Positions 36,947 to 50,640 of a stretch of 64,000 nt of DNA are shown here, one piece after another; position 1 is the stretch's first letter; every line of letters starts with the position of its first letter. Both the position numbers and the translations under genes were made by a program. The DNA is from Actinomucor elegans (lineage: Eukaryota > Mucoromycota > Mucoromycetes > Mucorales > Mucoraceae), in assembly GCA_026027325.1 (NCBI GenBank), contig JAMSLZ010000013.1:392501-456500 (forward strand), given 5' to 3'. The notes under the pieces were generated by a model, which worked only from the letters and a program-made list of their open reading frames with translations, searched no databases and had not been told where the DNA came from.

Positions 36947-37643
36947 TTAGGGGTAAATCTCAAGAAATGGGTGTGAATGCAGGATTTTAAGAGATAGACA
37001 CATAGTATTGCTTGGAAGCACATGCAAACGAGTGTATGAAACTATTAAAGGAACTTTTGATATAGGTGGATTCAGTATTGATAAGTAGATATTCTTCAAG
37101 TTAAACAAACCTTTCTTTTTAACAGTAACATCAGCCAATTTAGTTAGAGTCTTGAAGGTAACACTATAGAAGCTATGTAATAGCGATAGCATGCTGCTGT
37201 CACCAGCTGCCTGATCGCTATAATCACGGGGCAATAAAAAGTGTAGCAATTGCCCACATGCTTGTGATGAAACATTGTATTCCTACGTAACAGACTCATT
37301 TAATAGATATACAAAGACAAAGCAGTAAATGATGATGATGATGATGAAAGGAATTAGAAGATTATTATTTAGAATAATTTTTTTCTTTTTTTTTTTTTTT
37401 TGCTTTTGGATATGATGAGACTACAGATAAGTATATTCCACAGTGTATGTACAAGCAGGATTCTAAATAGAGTGAAATGAGTATATATATATTCATGAAT
37501 GGCTATAATAAATACTTACAAAGTTTATGTCCACAGTATGGACACCAAGTAGTTGAATAGTAAACTTTGTGAAGTAAGCAGTAATTACTATTGTTATTCT
37601 TCATCAAAACACCTAGTGCTTTGTATTTCATAGGACTGCGCAT
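36947..37643 (-). CDS. Hypothetical two-exon protein with a CPYC zinc-type motif (tentative)
   Basis: The proposed first exon (37643-37520) begins MRSPMKYKALGVLMKN and ends TTWCPYCGHKL at a perfect GTAAGT donor. A long T-rich intron follows. The acceptor at 37261 (CACAAG) keeps the frame and gives SCGQLLHFLLPRDYSDQ, then MLSLLHSFYSVTFKTLTKLA and an end near 36947. Both exons have protein-like composition, and the CPYCGHK pair could bind metal with the next Cys. I do not recognise the family. The choice of acceptor is mine; the alternative acceptor at the nearby TAG would create a stop. It could also be a decayed gene. Confidence 0.3.
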
Positions 37644-39829
37644 TGCAATTACTAACAAAAGTAAAGTTTCTGCTTCTAAACAGTAATAAAGAAGAGAGAA
37701 AGAAGTATTTAAAAAACAAAGCCAGATTCTTATTTTAAAGGCCTATAAAAAAGGAAGAAGCTCTCTGATTTCCACTGACTGATTTAAATCTAACACAGAA
37801 AAAGGTCTTGTTACCATTATACATGTCGCTTTATTTTATTTTATTTTCTTATTAAACAAAAACAAACAGAAAGCATCTTCTCAATCTTTCATTTCACTAT
37901 TCCCATGATCTATACTCTATAATAGCTGTACTACCTCTCTATCTACAGCGCGAAAAAGATCATATTTCTTATAGAAAACGTTCTACTTGGCAAAAGATTA
38001 TCTTCGTGTAATATCTTCTTACAAGCTAACATGTTAAAGTAGCTAACCTGTTCTTTGTTTATTCAAATTTGTTCAAAATATCGTAGCGTAGCACAGAATA
38101 CGAACAGACGTTAAAACTTTGATGATGGTAATACATGTAACTTAGCTTACCAATGTCATCGGAGCTGCCTAAAGTTCTCAATCCTTTATGCTAGTCCTAA
38201 CCTCTATTACAACGGCCTACAACTTAGTCCCCTAGACTTTGCTTAGCTTCGCGAAAAGATTAGTAGAGATGTAACACTCTTTTAAGAGTTAGGGTCATAT
38301 ATCCGCGGTAACTAATTACATGTACAAGTCATAAGTTATCCAAAGAATCAGATAGAAGCGAAAAAAAAGTTTTTTTTTATACAGATTTAATTTTGGCCTG
38401 TTTGTCTAAGCGAGAAAAAGAGAGATCACAGTAATTCATTGCCCTGATATTTATTATTAACAATAATAATAAAGAGCTCTAACTTTTAACTTCATTGGCT
38501 TTCGGCTATTTAAATATAGAGTCACTAGTAGTAGACGTTAAATCACAATATTGCGTGCAGAAAGATATTAAGCCAGGATACATATATAGTTTTCGAGATT
38601 ATTATAGGATATATATTTGTATTTTGGATGAGTGAATATTTATACCGTTATATCTTCACAGACAGGTGCAATATATTGATATATGCTAGATGTCGGAGTA
38701 TTGGGGAGGACCTTCCTAGTTGACGTATCATATTTTATTAAAATCAGAGAACTTTATCTGTTAATACTTAATCGAGCCGAATCTATCATCCTCGAGAAGC
38801 ATGTATAAAATATCCTTATTCTTTTATAGCGCACTAAACTTCACATTAGTGAATTAAAATAAACAGGTGGTATAGGTAAGATATACGCTGGATAACGGAG
38901 TTTAAATATGATATCAAAGCGATCATGGCAGTTGTATTATCAAGCCTATCAAAATCAGATCGCGTCTAGATCAACATCACGCAGAGGCTTTTTTTAAGGT
39001 TTCCCACCCAAAAAAATAACGTAAACCTGTCTCTTTTGAATAGTATAACCTTTATCATTTACACGCCTAGGAATTCCAAGCATCAAGTATAGAATTTTAC
39101 AGTTACTGTCTCTGATGATGCACTTTACAATAGCATATGTGCATTCTGGATATCATCGAGAACGTTTGTCTAAATTTTGATTGTGTTGAAATGGCTAATG
39201 ATGAAAAAAATATCACTCTTACTTCAAAGCATAGTTATCATAGACCAATTCAAAACCAAAATAAGCTGCCATTTCGATTGGCTCAAATCATCTCTACAGA
39301 TAACTAAAGAAAAACGACCATCCTCAATTGCGCTGTTAATCTATATAATATAATGATTAGTTACGCTACGTGATTTTCAGGGCATATATCCTTTCATTAA
39401 AAATTATCTCGCTACTATCCATTATCAAAGGCCTAATCGATGAACAGATTAGAAATTTAACCCCATTTTCGATTATCAAAGATAACAATCATTACACAAA
39501 CTAATGACTGCCGCCAATACACTTTGGCGCCTCTGTACATAATCCAGCGAGTAATGCTCCTATGGACAAAACGTTACAAGATAAGAATATCATCGAACTA
39601 AACAGAACCTAAACATTTGTCATATGACTGTAATGGCTCGTTCTTTTTTCCCTCTGAATGAGGGTCTTTGTTTTCTAGAACTTTGGGTAGGGTACGTGTA
39701 TTACTGCCAATGAAAAGATTCTGAGTCACTGAAACAACAGTGAAAAATTTTAAAACGCGAGCTTACCTGTAATAGGCCGGTTACACGAAATAAGAGCATA
39801 CGTCTAATTGATTTTATCTTTGAAAAAAG

Positions 39830-39836
39830 TATAAAA
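39830..39836 (+). promoter_or_regulatory. TATA box of GAPDH
   Basis: TATAAAA lies 72 nt before the start codon at 39902, followed by a C/T-rich leader typical of highly expressed fungal genes. Confidence 0.7.
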
Positions 39837-39901
39837 GAGCTTTGAAAATCGAACTACGCGTCTCTTTTTCTCTTCAAATTCATCCTATTCAAGATATAAA
39901 A

Positions 39902-41153
<1,252 letters not shown>

Positions 41154-44012
41154 ATCCATACATCATTGCATTTCAAAAATAAAAATCATGTAAAAAAGTG
41201 TTAGTTGATTCTAGCGCTTTTTGTTTATAGTATTACCCATAAAACAATACGTCTTCCGGTCCTTAAACTTCCGAGATTCAGATGCTAAAATAGCAAAAAG
41301 TAATAGACAAAGGTGTATAATTGAAATCAAGCTCAGTTGCTGTATTTCCCACACTGAAAGGTTACTCAAGTAATGTAAAAAAAATCGCTCAAATAGTAGC
41401 TCCATCACGTTCTCATCATTCAAACACTAGCGGGTTTGATGACGCCATGTTTAAAGCCTTGAATTTCAGTAGTGGCAGGTAATCTTGAAACCTACAATAA
41501 ATAGTATCATTGATACATTTATGGCATTGCACACTCTTAGCAGTAGAGTTGGATCAAAAGGCATGTAGTCACTGTATCTTTCCTTTTGCTCGTGCACGAA
41601 TGCACAGAGATCAAGGGGCTTATTGGTCGGGATTCTTACGGCTAGACCCCCCCCCCGCATTATTCAATCCGTATCTAATATAGTTTTTCATCAGGAACTA
41701 CAGATCGATATAAAAAAAAACGTGTAACTATACGCATAAAAAAAGAACAAAATTCACACAAAAACAAATGATCTACTTTTGTCGTCAATTTTATGTTTTG
41801 TTTTTAAACCACTTCCTATTGCTTTATTTATTATAGCACAACAGCAGTTATTTCATTTCTGAAGCGACGCGTTCAAAAGGTACATCGGGTCTGTAAAATA
41901 TGCACTAAATGATATTCACATGAAATAGAATAAAGCGCAAGTAGATCGGAGGCCCAATTTGCTTCCGCGTCTCGTCTTCTGGGTCTGTGAGCAACTCGTG
42001 AGAAAAAACGAGGGATCTATCCGGTTTTCTCCACCTAGTTCGGCTATACGTATCCATTGACAATCAATGCCATTTCGCTAGCGCGCCATACAATCTTTAT
42101 AGAGGCAGTTATTGCTATCCATTTCTGTTACCAAAGGTATACCTTCGAATCTAATAGAAAAAAAAGAAAGTCTTGTAACCCAGATAAGGATAAGAACAGA
42201 AGAGGACCTTGACCCACGGAAACGAGTTCACTATCCAAGGCCCTTAGATGGTACGGGCTTTATTTTGTCTTTTTTTTTGCTTGAGCTAAATTCTATTATT
42301 AAAGCAAAAAGCTAGAGGTTTTTGTAACACCCTCCGTCATCATTACCCCAGATTTTTCAACTGGGGGAAATGTTACACGATTGGATCGACGTTCAAATTT
42401 TCCTCAGACATATAAACTTGTCCTGTTATTTTACGATATTCATTTGTTAATATAGAGTTGATAATAGTGCTAAATGGTGTATGTATAGCTATAGAGTAGT
42501 ATATATGAGCAGAGTATTTAAAGAAATAAAGGGCATTGAGAGGTGTCGAATGATCTATTAATCCATATATCGTATTTATTAGAAATTCATATAATATAAA
42601 CAGCTTTATTATTGATAAATAAACCATATAAAAACATAAGTCAGTTTTAAGAAATAACTTGAATAAACGTAATAATGCGCTCTGGATATAACGCAGCTAC
42701 TAGATGCGATATTTGACCGGGATCGGCCAAGAGATCTATGAATACATTCCATTTATTAGATTATAAGAAATGTATGCATGATCTACCTTCCATTGCTAAA
42801 TTACACTGTACTTTTTGTATTTTAGTTAAATAATATTTCAAATAGATGTAGCAGCTTATCCTGATATGTAATAGGCCACAGATGCAACATTACAATTGAA
42901 TCGCTCGAGAAATGAAGGAACATTAAAATGATTCGATTTCTAAAAAAAAATTGGTAAGGTATCCCTTGGGCCCAATTTTCTAACATTTTATTTGCTACTG
43001 TAAAGGATAAAAACAGTATTTTTGAGCCCTGGCCATTTCATAATGTAGACTTGGTATATTGATGTTTTAAAGGGTATTACATATTTTTTTTTCACTTTTA
43101 TTGTACATAGAATGCTCAAGTTTCGATTACTTTTCTCAAAAAATTGACTTTTATCATAGGTAACTTGACGGATTTAAAAGAGCATAGAACACTATATTCA
43201 CCATTCGATTTAAAATTGAACTGTACGCAAACTTTGTTAAATCTTTTACCGATTATGGGCTATGCCTTGACTTTAAACTTGTTGAAAATTTTGCACTCAA
43301 GCGAGTATCTAGTGAGAGAGGAGGAATAATATATTAAAATACCGACATCCAATGAATAAATGAGAATAATTCATAGGTAGTTGTGAGTGGTGGAAATGGG
43401 GTATTACATTTGTATAATAGACATTTTAAAGGTACCATTTATATACAAGTTTGATACAGTCTCAAGAGTATACTTGCATTTTTTTTTTTTTTTTTTTTGC
43501 TATAGAAAAATTATTCTTGTAAACTAGGGTAAAGTATATAGTATATGTCAAATAGCACGTCCGGTTTCAAAGCGAAGGCTTATATTGTCCAACAAATAAA
43601 TGAGCTGTGCATAAGCTTTATTATCAGCAGTTTATTATTATTATTATTATTCATATAGCAGAAGTAAGCAATAGAAACTTAGCAATTGAGGCAGATTGGC
43701 ATTTTTGACTGCCACTTTTGCTAAACAAATTGTAATGTGGTATTACCTACCGTTCTCAGTCTGATACACAATGATGGCTCGTGCTTATGGTCAAGCTGAG
43801 ACAGCTCATTTGACTGATATTCCTGCAAAAGATCTTTGTACAACAAAGGCTGACGCGTGTCGTCATATGAAGCGCGTCAGCGTAAGCCAATCAGACCAAT
43901 AGTTCATGATGCTTACATAAATTTGGAATAGCCTCCAGAGTAAAAATATGATAACAGTGAGACCTATTCGCATTCTTATCTCTCTTTTTTTATATATACA
44001 TAAAAAAAAACG
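41154..44012. other. Gene-poor 2.9-kb region with one repeat copy
   Basis: No intact gene supported. It contains a run of C at about 41647-41656, a repeat core at 42703-42740 preceded by a TCTGGATAT box, a 20-nt T tract at 43479-43498, a coding-like frame at 43144-43329 (CTQTLLNLLPIMGYALTLNL), and a short ATG frame at 43771-43902 overlapping several TGACG half-sites. Confidence 0.45.
43771..43902 (+). other. Short reading frame (43 codons) with dense TGACG half-sites
   Basis: It starts MMARAYGQAETAHLTDI and has gene-like codon use, but matches no family I know. A GTAAGC at its end could be a donor. The DNA at 43850-43890 holds three TGACG/CGTCA half-sites plus CCAAT, so it may instead be the upstream control region of the lactonase gene. 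Confidence 0.25.
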
Positions 44013-45172
44013 ATGACAAGCACAGCTCAGCCAGTATATGTTTCGGGATACACAAACGATAAAAGCGTAGGAATATACGCATACAGCTTTGATGCTACTA
44101 CTGGTACCTTGACTCCTAAAGGTTTAGCAGCCGAAAGTGTTAATCCTTCTTATTTCTGTCTACATGAAAGCGGCCAACACCTTTATGCAGTAAATGAAGT
44201 TCAAGAATATAAGGGCGCCAAAACTGGCTACGTGTCTGCTTACACGCGTAACAAAGAAACAGGTCATTTAACTTTGGTGAATGAACAACCTTCAGGCGGG
44301 CAAGATCCTTGCCATGCAGTATGTGATTCAACTGGAAACTTTCTGCTCGTTGCCAACTACACTGGTGGATCCGCTGCTGTCTTTCCTATCCACTCTCCTG
44401 GGTTGCCTCACTCTAGTCTAGGTTCGATCCTATGTAATCCAGTGCACAGTGATAATTATAATCCAACTGAAGGTGTTCCTGACCGCCAAGAAAAGCCCCA
44501 TGTCCATTCTGTCGATTTGGATCCCATTGCTCAACATTATGCATTTACAAATGATTTGGGCTGCGACTTGTTAGTGACTTATCGATTCGATCGTCAAAAG
44601 ACAGGCAACCTCATACCTCATTCAACCTTCGCCTTTCCTAAAGGTGCTGGACCGCGTCATCTCAAATTTGCACCAAACAATAATAGTTTCTGTTATGTTT
44701 TATCGGAGCTTTCGAATGATGTATTTATGCTAGAGTTTAATTTCCATGAAGGCAAGTTTAACAAGGTGCAGCAAATTCACGCTTTGCCTAAAGATTTTAA
44801 GGGAGAAAACTTGGGATCTGAAATCGATATCTCACCTAATGGTAAATTCTTGTATGTTTCTATGCGTGGTTATGATTGTATTACTATTTTTGAGATCGAT
44901 GAATACAGTGGAAAGCTGATCTTGGTCGGTTATCAAAATACAGGCGGAAAACATCCTCGTCATTTCACTATTGATCCTACTGGCTCTTTTATCTTGGTTG
45001 GAAATAAGGTTAGTTTTTTTTCAAAAAAAAAAATTAACATGACCTAATAATAAATGAATAGGATTCTGATAATATTGTTGTATTCCGAATCGATCAAAAG
45101 ACTGGTTTATTGACTCAAGTGTCAAGTATTGAGCACGTTCAGCCTACTTGTATAAAGTTTTGGACCGTGTAA
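44013..45172 (+). CDS. 6-phosphogluconolactonase-like beta-propeller protein (lactonase, 7-bladed)
   Basis: Cytosolic enzyme of the YbhE/Pgl seven-bladed propeller family, expected to hydrolyse 6-phosphogluconolactone (oxidative pentose-phosphate pathway) or a related lactone. The ATG at 44013 follows an A-rich leader. Blade motifs include YVSGYTNDKSVGIYAY, PSYFCLHESGQHLYAVNE, DPCHAVCDSTGNFLLVANYT, KPHVHSVDLDP, GAGPRHLKFAPNN, GSEIDISPNGKFLYVSMRG and GKHPRHFTIDPTGSFILVGN. One intron (about 45009-45060) precedes a last exon with DSDNIVVFRIDQKTGLL and a stop at 45170-45172. About 370 residues, full length. The exact substrate is not shown by sequence. Confidence 0.88.
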
Positions 45173-45492
45173 ACCTATGGTTTTTTTTTATAATCAAACC
45201 GAATATTATCTAACAGAAAATCTAAGACCGATATCATATTAATAAAATGGACTTTTTGTTATATAAAGTCTCTAGGAGCGGGGAAAACAGTAAAGAGTTT
45301 TCACACAAGAATCATTTTTTGAATGAGATCTACATTGATTTGATTGATTTGATCGATTGACTTTTTCTTTTAGTTCGACGCGGTTACAATAAGGTGCTTT
45401 AACATAGTAACGATAGAATATCAAGGAATAAAAAAAAATGTTTATCGTAGTAATATTATATACATATATATATATATATGTAAACATGTGAT
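45173..45492. other. Intergenic between convergent lactonase and BAF60 genes
   Basis: About 320 nt of 3' UTR sequence, with an AT microsatellite near 45462-45480. No gene seen. Confidence 0.45.
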
Positions 45493-47268
45493 TTATGATT
45501 GAAATCCAAGTAGTTCTTGCATACGTTGTTGTGTCTAGATTGTGAATGGTCAGTAACATGTAAATATATATATATATAAATAACCATGTGTACCTTTGTA
45601 GTTAAATAATGGAATACTGCTTCTTTCATCCATGGTTGCTTATAGAAATCAGTTTGTCTGATTTCTTCCAAATTGACCTTACTTTCACCTAGTATAACTT
45701 CTAAATCTCTTGCCTGACTTGCAATCCATTTATTGATGAATTCAACTGGCTCTTTAGAGAACTGCATCAAAAAGTCACGTTTAATCTTGCTGTTATTGAT
45801 GCTTTGTACACATTGAACAATCTTGTCATCTAACCCCATAATTTCTTTTTGAGCTTGTGTGGAAGATACAATGTTCACCATTTTCTGACGGGCAGCGCTA
45901 TCCAATTCCACTTCTACATCGTATGCTTTTGACGATTGATGAAATGCTTTATCAGCTCTGATAGTATAGTCAATGACAATCGGGTCAGGTCTAGTTAGGT
46001 GCTGTGTAATGAGCTCTGGAAGCTGCGAAAAGTGAAGTTGAGGATATCCAAATATCTGGGCGAGTCGATTATCACATCGAATCAATCGCTTATCTTCGAC
46101 ATCCTGCAGTTTATGGTTCTATGACGATTGATGTTAGATTCATATAGATTGGCAGCTTTATCAACCTCTACTTACTTTACAATAGTTCCAAATGCCCATC
46201 ACAATTTGAGGCTTTGTTTCTATTCTTACGTCCAACAGATCGGCTAATGCTGGACTCAATTTGAATTTTTGTGGATTATGATCCAGGTGCAAGATAATTT
46301 TCGCGTTCACGTTCACGTCACCTTTTCGTTTTATCTCGATGGCATCGAAATCAGGTGTACCAGGCTGCTTTTGCCACTATAAAGAACATTCGATCAGAAA
46401 AAATAGTTTTAAAGGAAAACTGCACACGATATACCTCAATCAAATTGCCTTCTGGATATAAGCTTGGATCTCTTTCCAATTCAATCATAACAGAACGGAA
46501 GAACGAAGTAAGCTTAGGTGCAGGCTGTACTTTCTTAGTCGAATCAGTAGGCTAAAAAAAATCAATTTAGCAAAAAAAAAGACGCGTATTTGAAAATGCT
46601 GACAAAAATGGCGCGCCTTACATCTAATAATCGTCCTTCAATCTTTAGAGTCCAATTAGGTACGCTTCCTAAATTCAAATCAAATGCATTCTCCTCTTCA
46701 GGATTCGAAGATTGATCGGTCGAAGTGTTGGAAATGAAAAGTCGAAGCGTACGGCGTACCTTAAAAATATACAAAAAGGTTATTTAAGCTGATTCCAAGT
46801 CCATGATCCTCTATTATATACCTTGGTTGGTTTTCCTAAAGCTTCTTGAATATCTAGTCGTTTTCTCATAATAATGGCATCCAACTTCTTTTCAAATTCT
46901 ACAAGGTCAGAGTATAATTTTGATTCTGGTACAAAAGATTCAATCTTTTTTTTTAACAAATTAGTTAGATCAATAAATTAAGCTCCATAGTTAACTTCAT
47001 TGAGATTGCTTTTTTGTTTTTTTTACCTTTGGTGGCATATTCTTATCTGTAGGTCTCTTCTTTCTAAGAAAATCACGCATAAATTCAATTGGTTTTTTCA
47101 ATGTACAGTATCAATTACTTACTTGATATGTTTTGAGAGTGTATCAGCTTCGCTAGGTCTTTTTCTATATTGCATAGCGGCAGGCGGCATACCTGGTTGA
47201 GCCACCATACCACCAGGTTGCTGCATGTTGCCTGGATGTTGTGGATACACGTGAGGTTGAGGTTGCAT
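45493..47268 (-). CDS. BAF60/SMARCD-type SWI/SNF subunit with SWIB domain
   Basis: Subunit of SWI/SNF-class chromatin remodellers (yeast Snf12/Rsc6, animal BAF60). The ATG at 47268 starts a Gln/Pro/Met-rich head ([20 protein letters not shown]), then [15 protein letters not shown]. Later exons give [19 protein letters not shown] and [20 protein letters not shown] segments, then [20 protein letters not shown]. The SWIB fold runs [48 protein letters not shown] and [12 protein letters not shown]. After it comes the conserved C-terminal helix region ([39 protein letters not shown]). A last small exon encodes [13 protein letters not shown] with TAA at 45495-45493. About eight exons with short introns. 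Confidence 0.9.
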
Positions 47269-49044
47269 TGAAGGTGAAATGGGTGAAAAAAAAGTAACGA
47301 ATGTAAAAATGCTATCAAATTTATACGGGATTGGGTGACATCAGATGATTGGCGGCCGCACCTTATCTTAATTGGAGATCTGGTATTAAATAAATTTTCA
47401 TCACCACCACTTTATACTTCACAGGCTTTGTAAATTATTTGAAATGAGACTTTTTTTTACACAAGACAAGGACGAAATAGATATGGTATTATTTAATAAA
47501 GTTTATACATTAGTTAATTATTCACTTAATGGCGTAAAGTTTAACCAATGTTTTTCTTGATTGATTGAGTTACCCTTGATAAATTTGAGATCTTAAGTCT
47601 TTTTTAGAAATGCGGCCATAGTTCGCGTATTTGATATTAGAAAAGATATAAAGTAAATACATAGGCATACAATTAGTTATGATGTATATAAGTAGAGTAC
47701 TGAATGTCGTTCTAAAATAGTATCTCGCTCCCAAAAAAAATTTTTTGGTCCAAGGAAAATCCCATTTTGACTCAAAAGCGTCTGATGGTTTTCACAATAT
47801 AATTTATGCATATAAACTTATTCAAGTGATACCTTGGTTATAGTATGATATATTCAAGGCGAAACAATGATACATCTACTAGAATCGCTATCTCGCTGAT
47901 GTATAACCATTATATCGTATTTTAGGAATGTACAATAATTTACTGGAATTTCATCTGCAAAAGGCTTATAGATCTCCTGACTAATCTTACACCAGACAAT
48001 GAACACATCTTCACAATAAATTATTTGATACATTGAACCTCTTCATTTGATTAAATAAAGTAGCTATATAAAGCATTCGTGGCTGATAATACATACAACT
48101 TGTATAGGTGTCTCAATAGATTTCACACTCATGTCACATTGACGGTTTCGCGAGATAATTGACATATAATCTTTAAAATGGGCGTGTATCCAGACGATTA
48201 TATGCGATGTCAAGATACAAGCACTACACATACTTAAGATCTCAGCTTGTTTAATCTGGCATTCAATAGTAGTACAATATTTAATAGATCTCAAGCTGTG
48301 CAATATAAATACCTTGGTCTTTTCTTTTACATTAATAAGCAAACCGCATGTTCAGTATGATCGAATTGCTATAGTCCCTTTGGTAGTAGAAATCATTTTG
48401 TATTCCATATAACTCTCAGTAAACAGTATATACTTACAGCATCTAGTAGAATCAAGCTTCACCATGTTGAAAATATTGGAAAATATACTTTATATACTGA
48501 TTGCGGGTTATAAAGGAGGGTTACTTGAAACTTGATATCAAGGTTGGAGATCAATCGAGTTTGACTTCTTCAGTTTAGCTTCCTTTGCAACTGTCTGCCA
48601 CCGCATGAGCGTGCGCATTAACTCTATCCTTGCTTGATCCATATAGTTCATATAACCAAATACACTTCGGAGAGATCCCTTTCAGGTAGTTGTTGACCGG
48701 AATAGTTCAAAAGTGTGGTAAGCTTTGTATGTCTAGATTTTGGCATCTTGGAGTCGTGTTTGGAATAAGAAGTGCGGGTATAATTGAGACTGATATTAAG
48801 GATCACAATCTTGTTTTTTTTTATCTATTTTTTGTCATGATACATAACAAACAACTTTATTTTAAACTATGTAATTCAATCATGTTTTCCACAAAGAAGT
48901 TATACTTTGATATTCATCATAGGCTCAAACAACAAAAAATTTGACGTGATGTGTAGATTGTTGGGAGTTTGGGAGCCAGCTGGATACTGTATATTTTGTT
49001 CAACGGATATTCTATTTATGATCCGATGTTGAGCTATTAGTTTC

Positions 49045-49078
<34 letters not shown>

Positions 49079-49268
49079 AAGGAGCTTTTATCATTTCCCA
49101 ACGCCATTTAACTAGCCTCTGAGATTTAGTTTATCATCAGCTATCAGTAGCTTCAGATAGCAAACTTTCAAGCACTTTCTAAGTTTACAAACATTTTATT
49201 CATAGGGCAAACGAAAAGTATGTTACTCAAGATAACAAAACCAATTCACAGTTGTTGGAAGAATGGAC

Positions 49269-49305
<37 letters not shown>

Positions 49306-50155
49306 TTTTTACTTATAGCACATGTATGAAACACGCTTAAAAGATCGAGACTTTCCATTACGTTTACTCCGGGCTGTCATTGAACTAAGTATGGTTAATG
49401 TGCTGTATGCGTCCACGTTCATTCAAAAATGGATTCAAGTCAAGAATTCTTGGATGGATCCGTGCGCTTAATCTTTAGAATCCGACTTACTACAGATCTG
49501 TTTTATAGTATAATGATTTGTCAACTTGTATCATATTCAGTCTAATATGATCCCATTCAAAGTCTGGGCCCCTAAAACCAATAAGAAGACTATCTAATGT
49601 AGAAACTATAGAACGGCGATTTAACATAATTCAAGTGTAGTGTAGGTGGAATATATTGACAAGATCAATGATCTTTTTTTTTTTTTTTACAACTTCCTCT
49701 TTAATAGTTATACGAAAGGCTACGTTATCCAATCAATATAAATAAGCCATAAACTTTTTGACAGTACTGTGCTCTGCTCATTGTGCTTCGTTTGGGATTC
49801 AATCTTTAAGTATAGTCCGGTCACGACGCTCACTTGGGTTAGCTTAAATCGGAGCGTGTTACCTATAATAACGTACGTGCGTTGTACTTCTATCGATGGC
49901 ACTATATTTGACCGCTTTGAAACATACGCAGTTGAAGCGAAAGGTAGTTTTCTTATTCATATTATTTAACTAATACACAGCGGATCTAAACGGATAAAGA
50001 CTAGCTATAAAAGCATCAATCCTAGATCCAGAGACAAATAAAAAAAAAAGACCAAGAAGCTATTTAATGAATTGTGCAATACATGCTTTGAACTGACAGT
50101 TTTGATCAAATAGTTTATGACCTATGTTATACAGAAATAAGGGCTGTATTCTTAG

Positions 50156-50425
50156 TATCCAGGTTTCATATCAATACAAATCAATAAGAAACTGGGTCAA
50201 TTAAAGGCGGTAGCTAAACTTTCTATAGACAGAAGATCATTAAATTTTAGAGCTACTCTAATTAACTTATTTACTTTGAATGTGCTACTCGATGTGCTCG
50301 GTTTTTGTGTATCATTTGAAAGTCCATTCGTTTATGCTTCTAATGATAGCTTTATAGGAAGTATATGTATAAGAAAAAGTAATGTCAAAAGCTCATACTT
50401 TAAGAGCATCCCAACCCGAAAGAAC
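50156..50425 (+). pseudogene. Ninety-codon open frame without ATG, unknown
   Basis: Open from just after TAG 50153-50155 to TAG 50426-50428. It contains no Met codon and reads LGQLKAVAKLSIDRRSLN, then ATLINLFTLNVLLDVLGF and SPFVYASNDSFIGSI. An AG acceptor-like site precedes GTTTCA at about 50162. It may be an exon or a relic. No family recognised. Confidence 0.25.
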
Positions 50426-50574
50426 TAGACTTTATGATGTGGGTCCCTCGTTGATTAGATTTCACATTTGAGTGAAATATAGCCTATTAGATTTTTTTTT
50501 AATTCAATGGCATTGGTGAAGTTTTTCATTCACTTATAAGCGGGGCCCATGGGCTCGCGTATCAAAAAAAAAAG

Positions 50575-50586
50575 TATAAATATATA
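50575..50586 (+). promoter_or_regulatory. TATA box of the thaumatin-like gene
   Basis: TATAAATATATA, 55-66 nt before the ATG at 50641, after a GC-richer block with GGGGCCCATGGGC. Confidence 0.65.
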
Positions 50587-50640
50587 GGCAATCCAGGTAC
50601 TCTTTTAATTCTAATATCTTTAGATATCCTCAATATAAAG

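Larger units (their letters stand above)
33779..39901. other. 6.1-kb gene desert with repeat copies, poly(T) tract and one possible spliced gene
   Basis: No gene is certain. Contents: degenerate repeat cores near 34297, 34436 and 34600; a 31-nt T tract at 34640-34670; a coding-like minus-strand stretch at about 35740-35909 (NYIPSSSDIITFSMCLNRDH); a possible two-exon minus-strand gene at 36947-37643; more faint repeat-like text at about 38690, 38920 and 39140; and the GAPDH promoter in the last 300 nt. Confidence 0.45.
47269..50640. other. Gene-poor 3.4-kb region with two long T tracts and coding-like fragments
   Basis: No intact gene recognised. T tracts of 29 and 32 nt lie at 49048-49076 and 49272-49303. 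Coding-like but unassigned frames are at 48690-48944, 49769-49968 (VRCTSIDGTIFDRFETYAVE) and 50156-50425. The final 120 nt are the thaumatin promoter. Confidence 0.45.
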
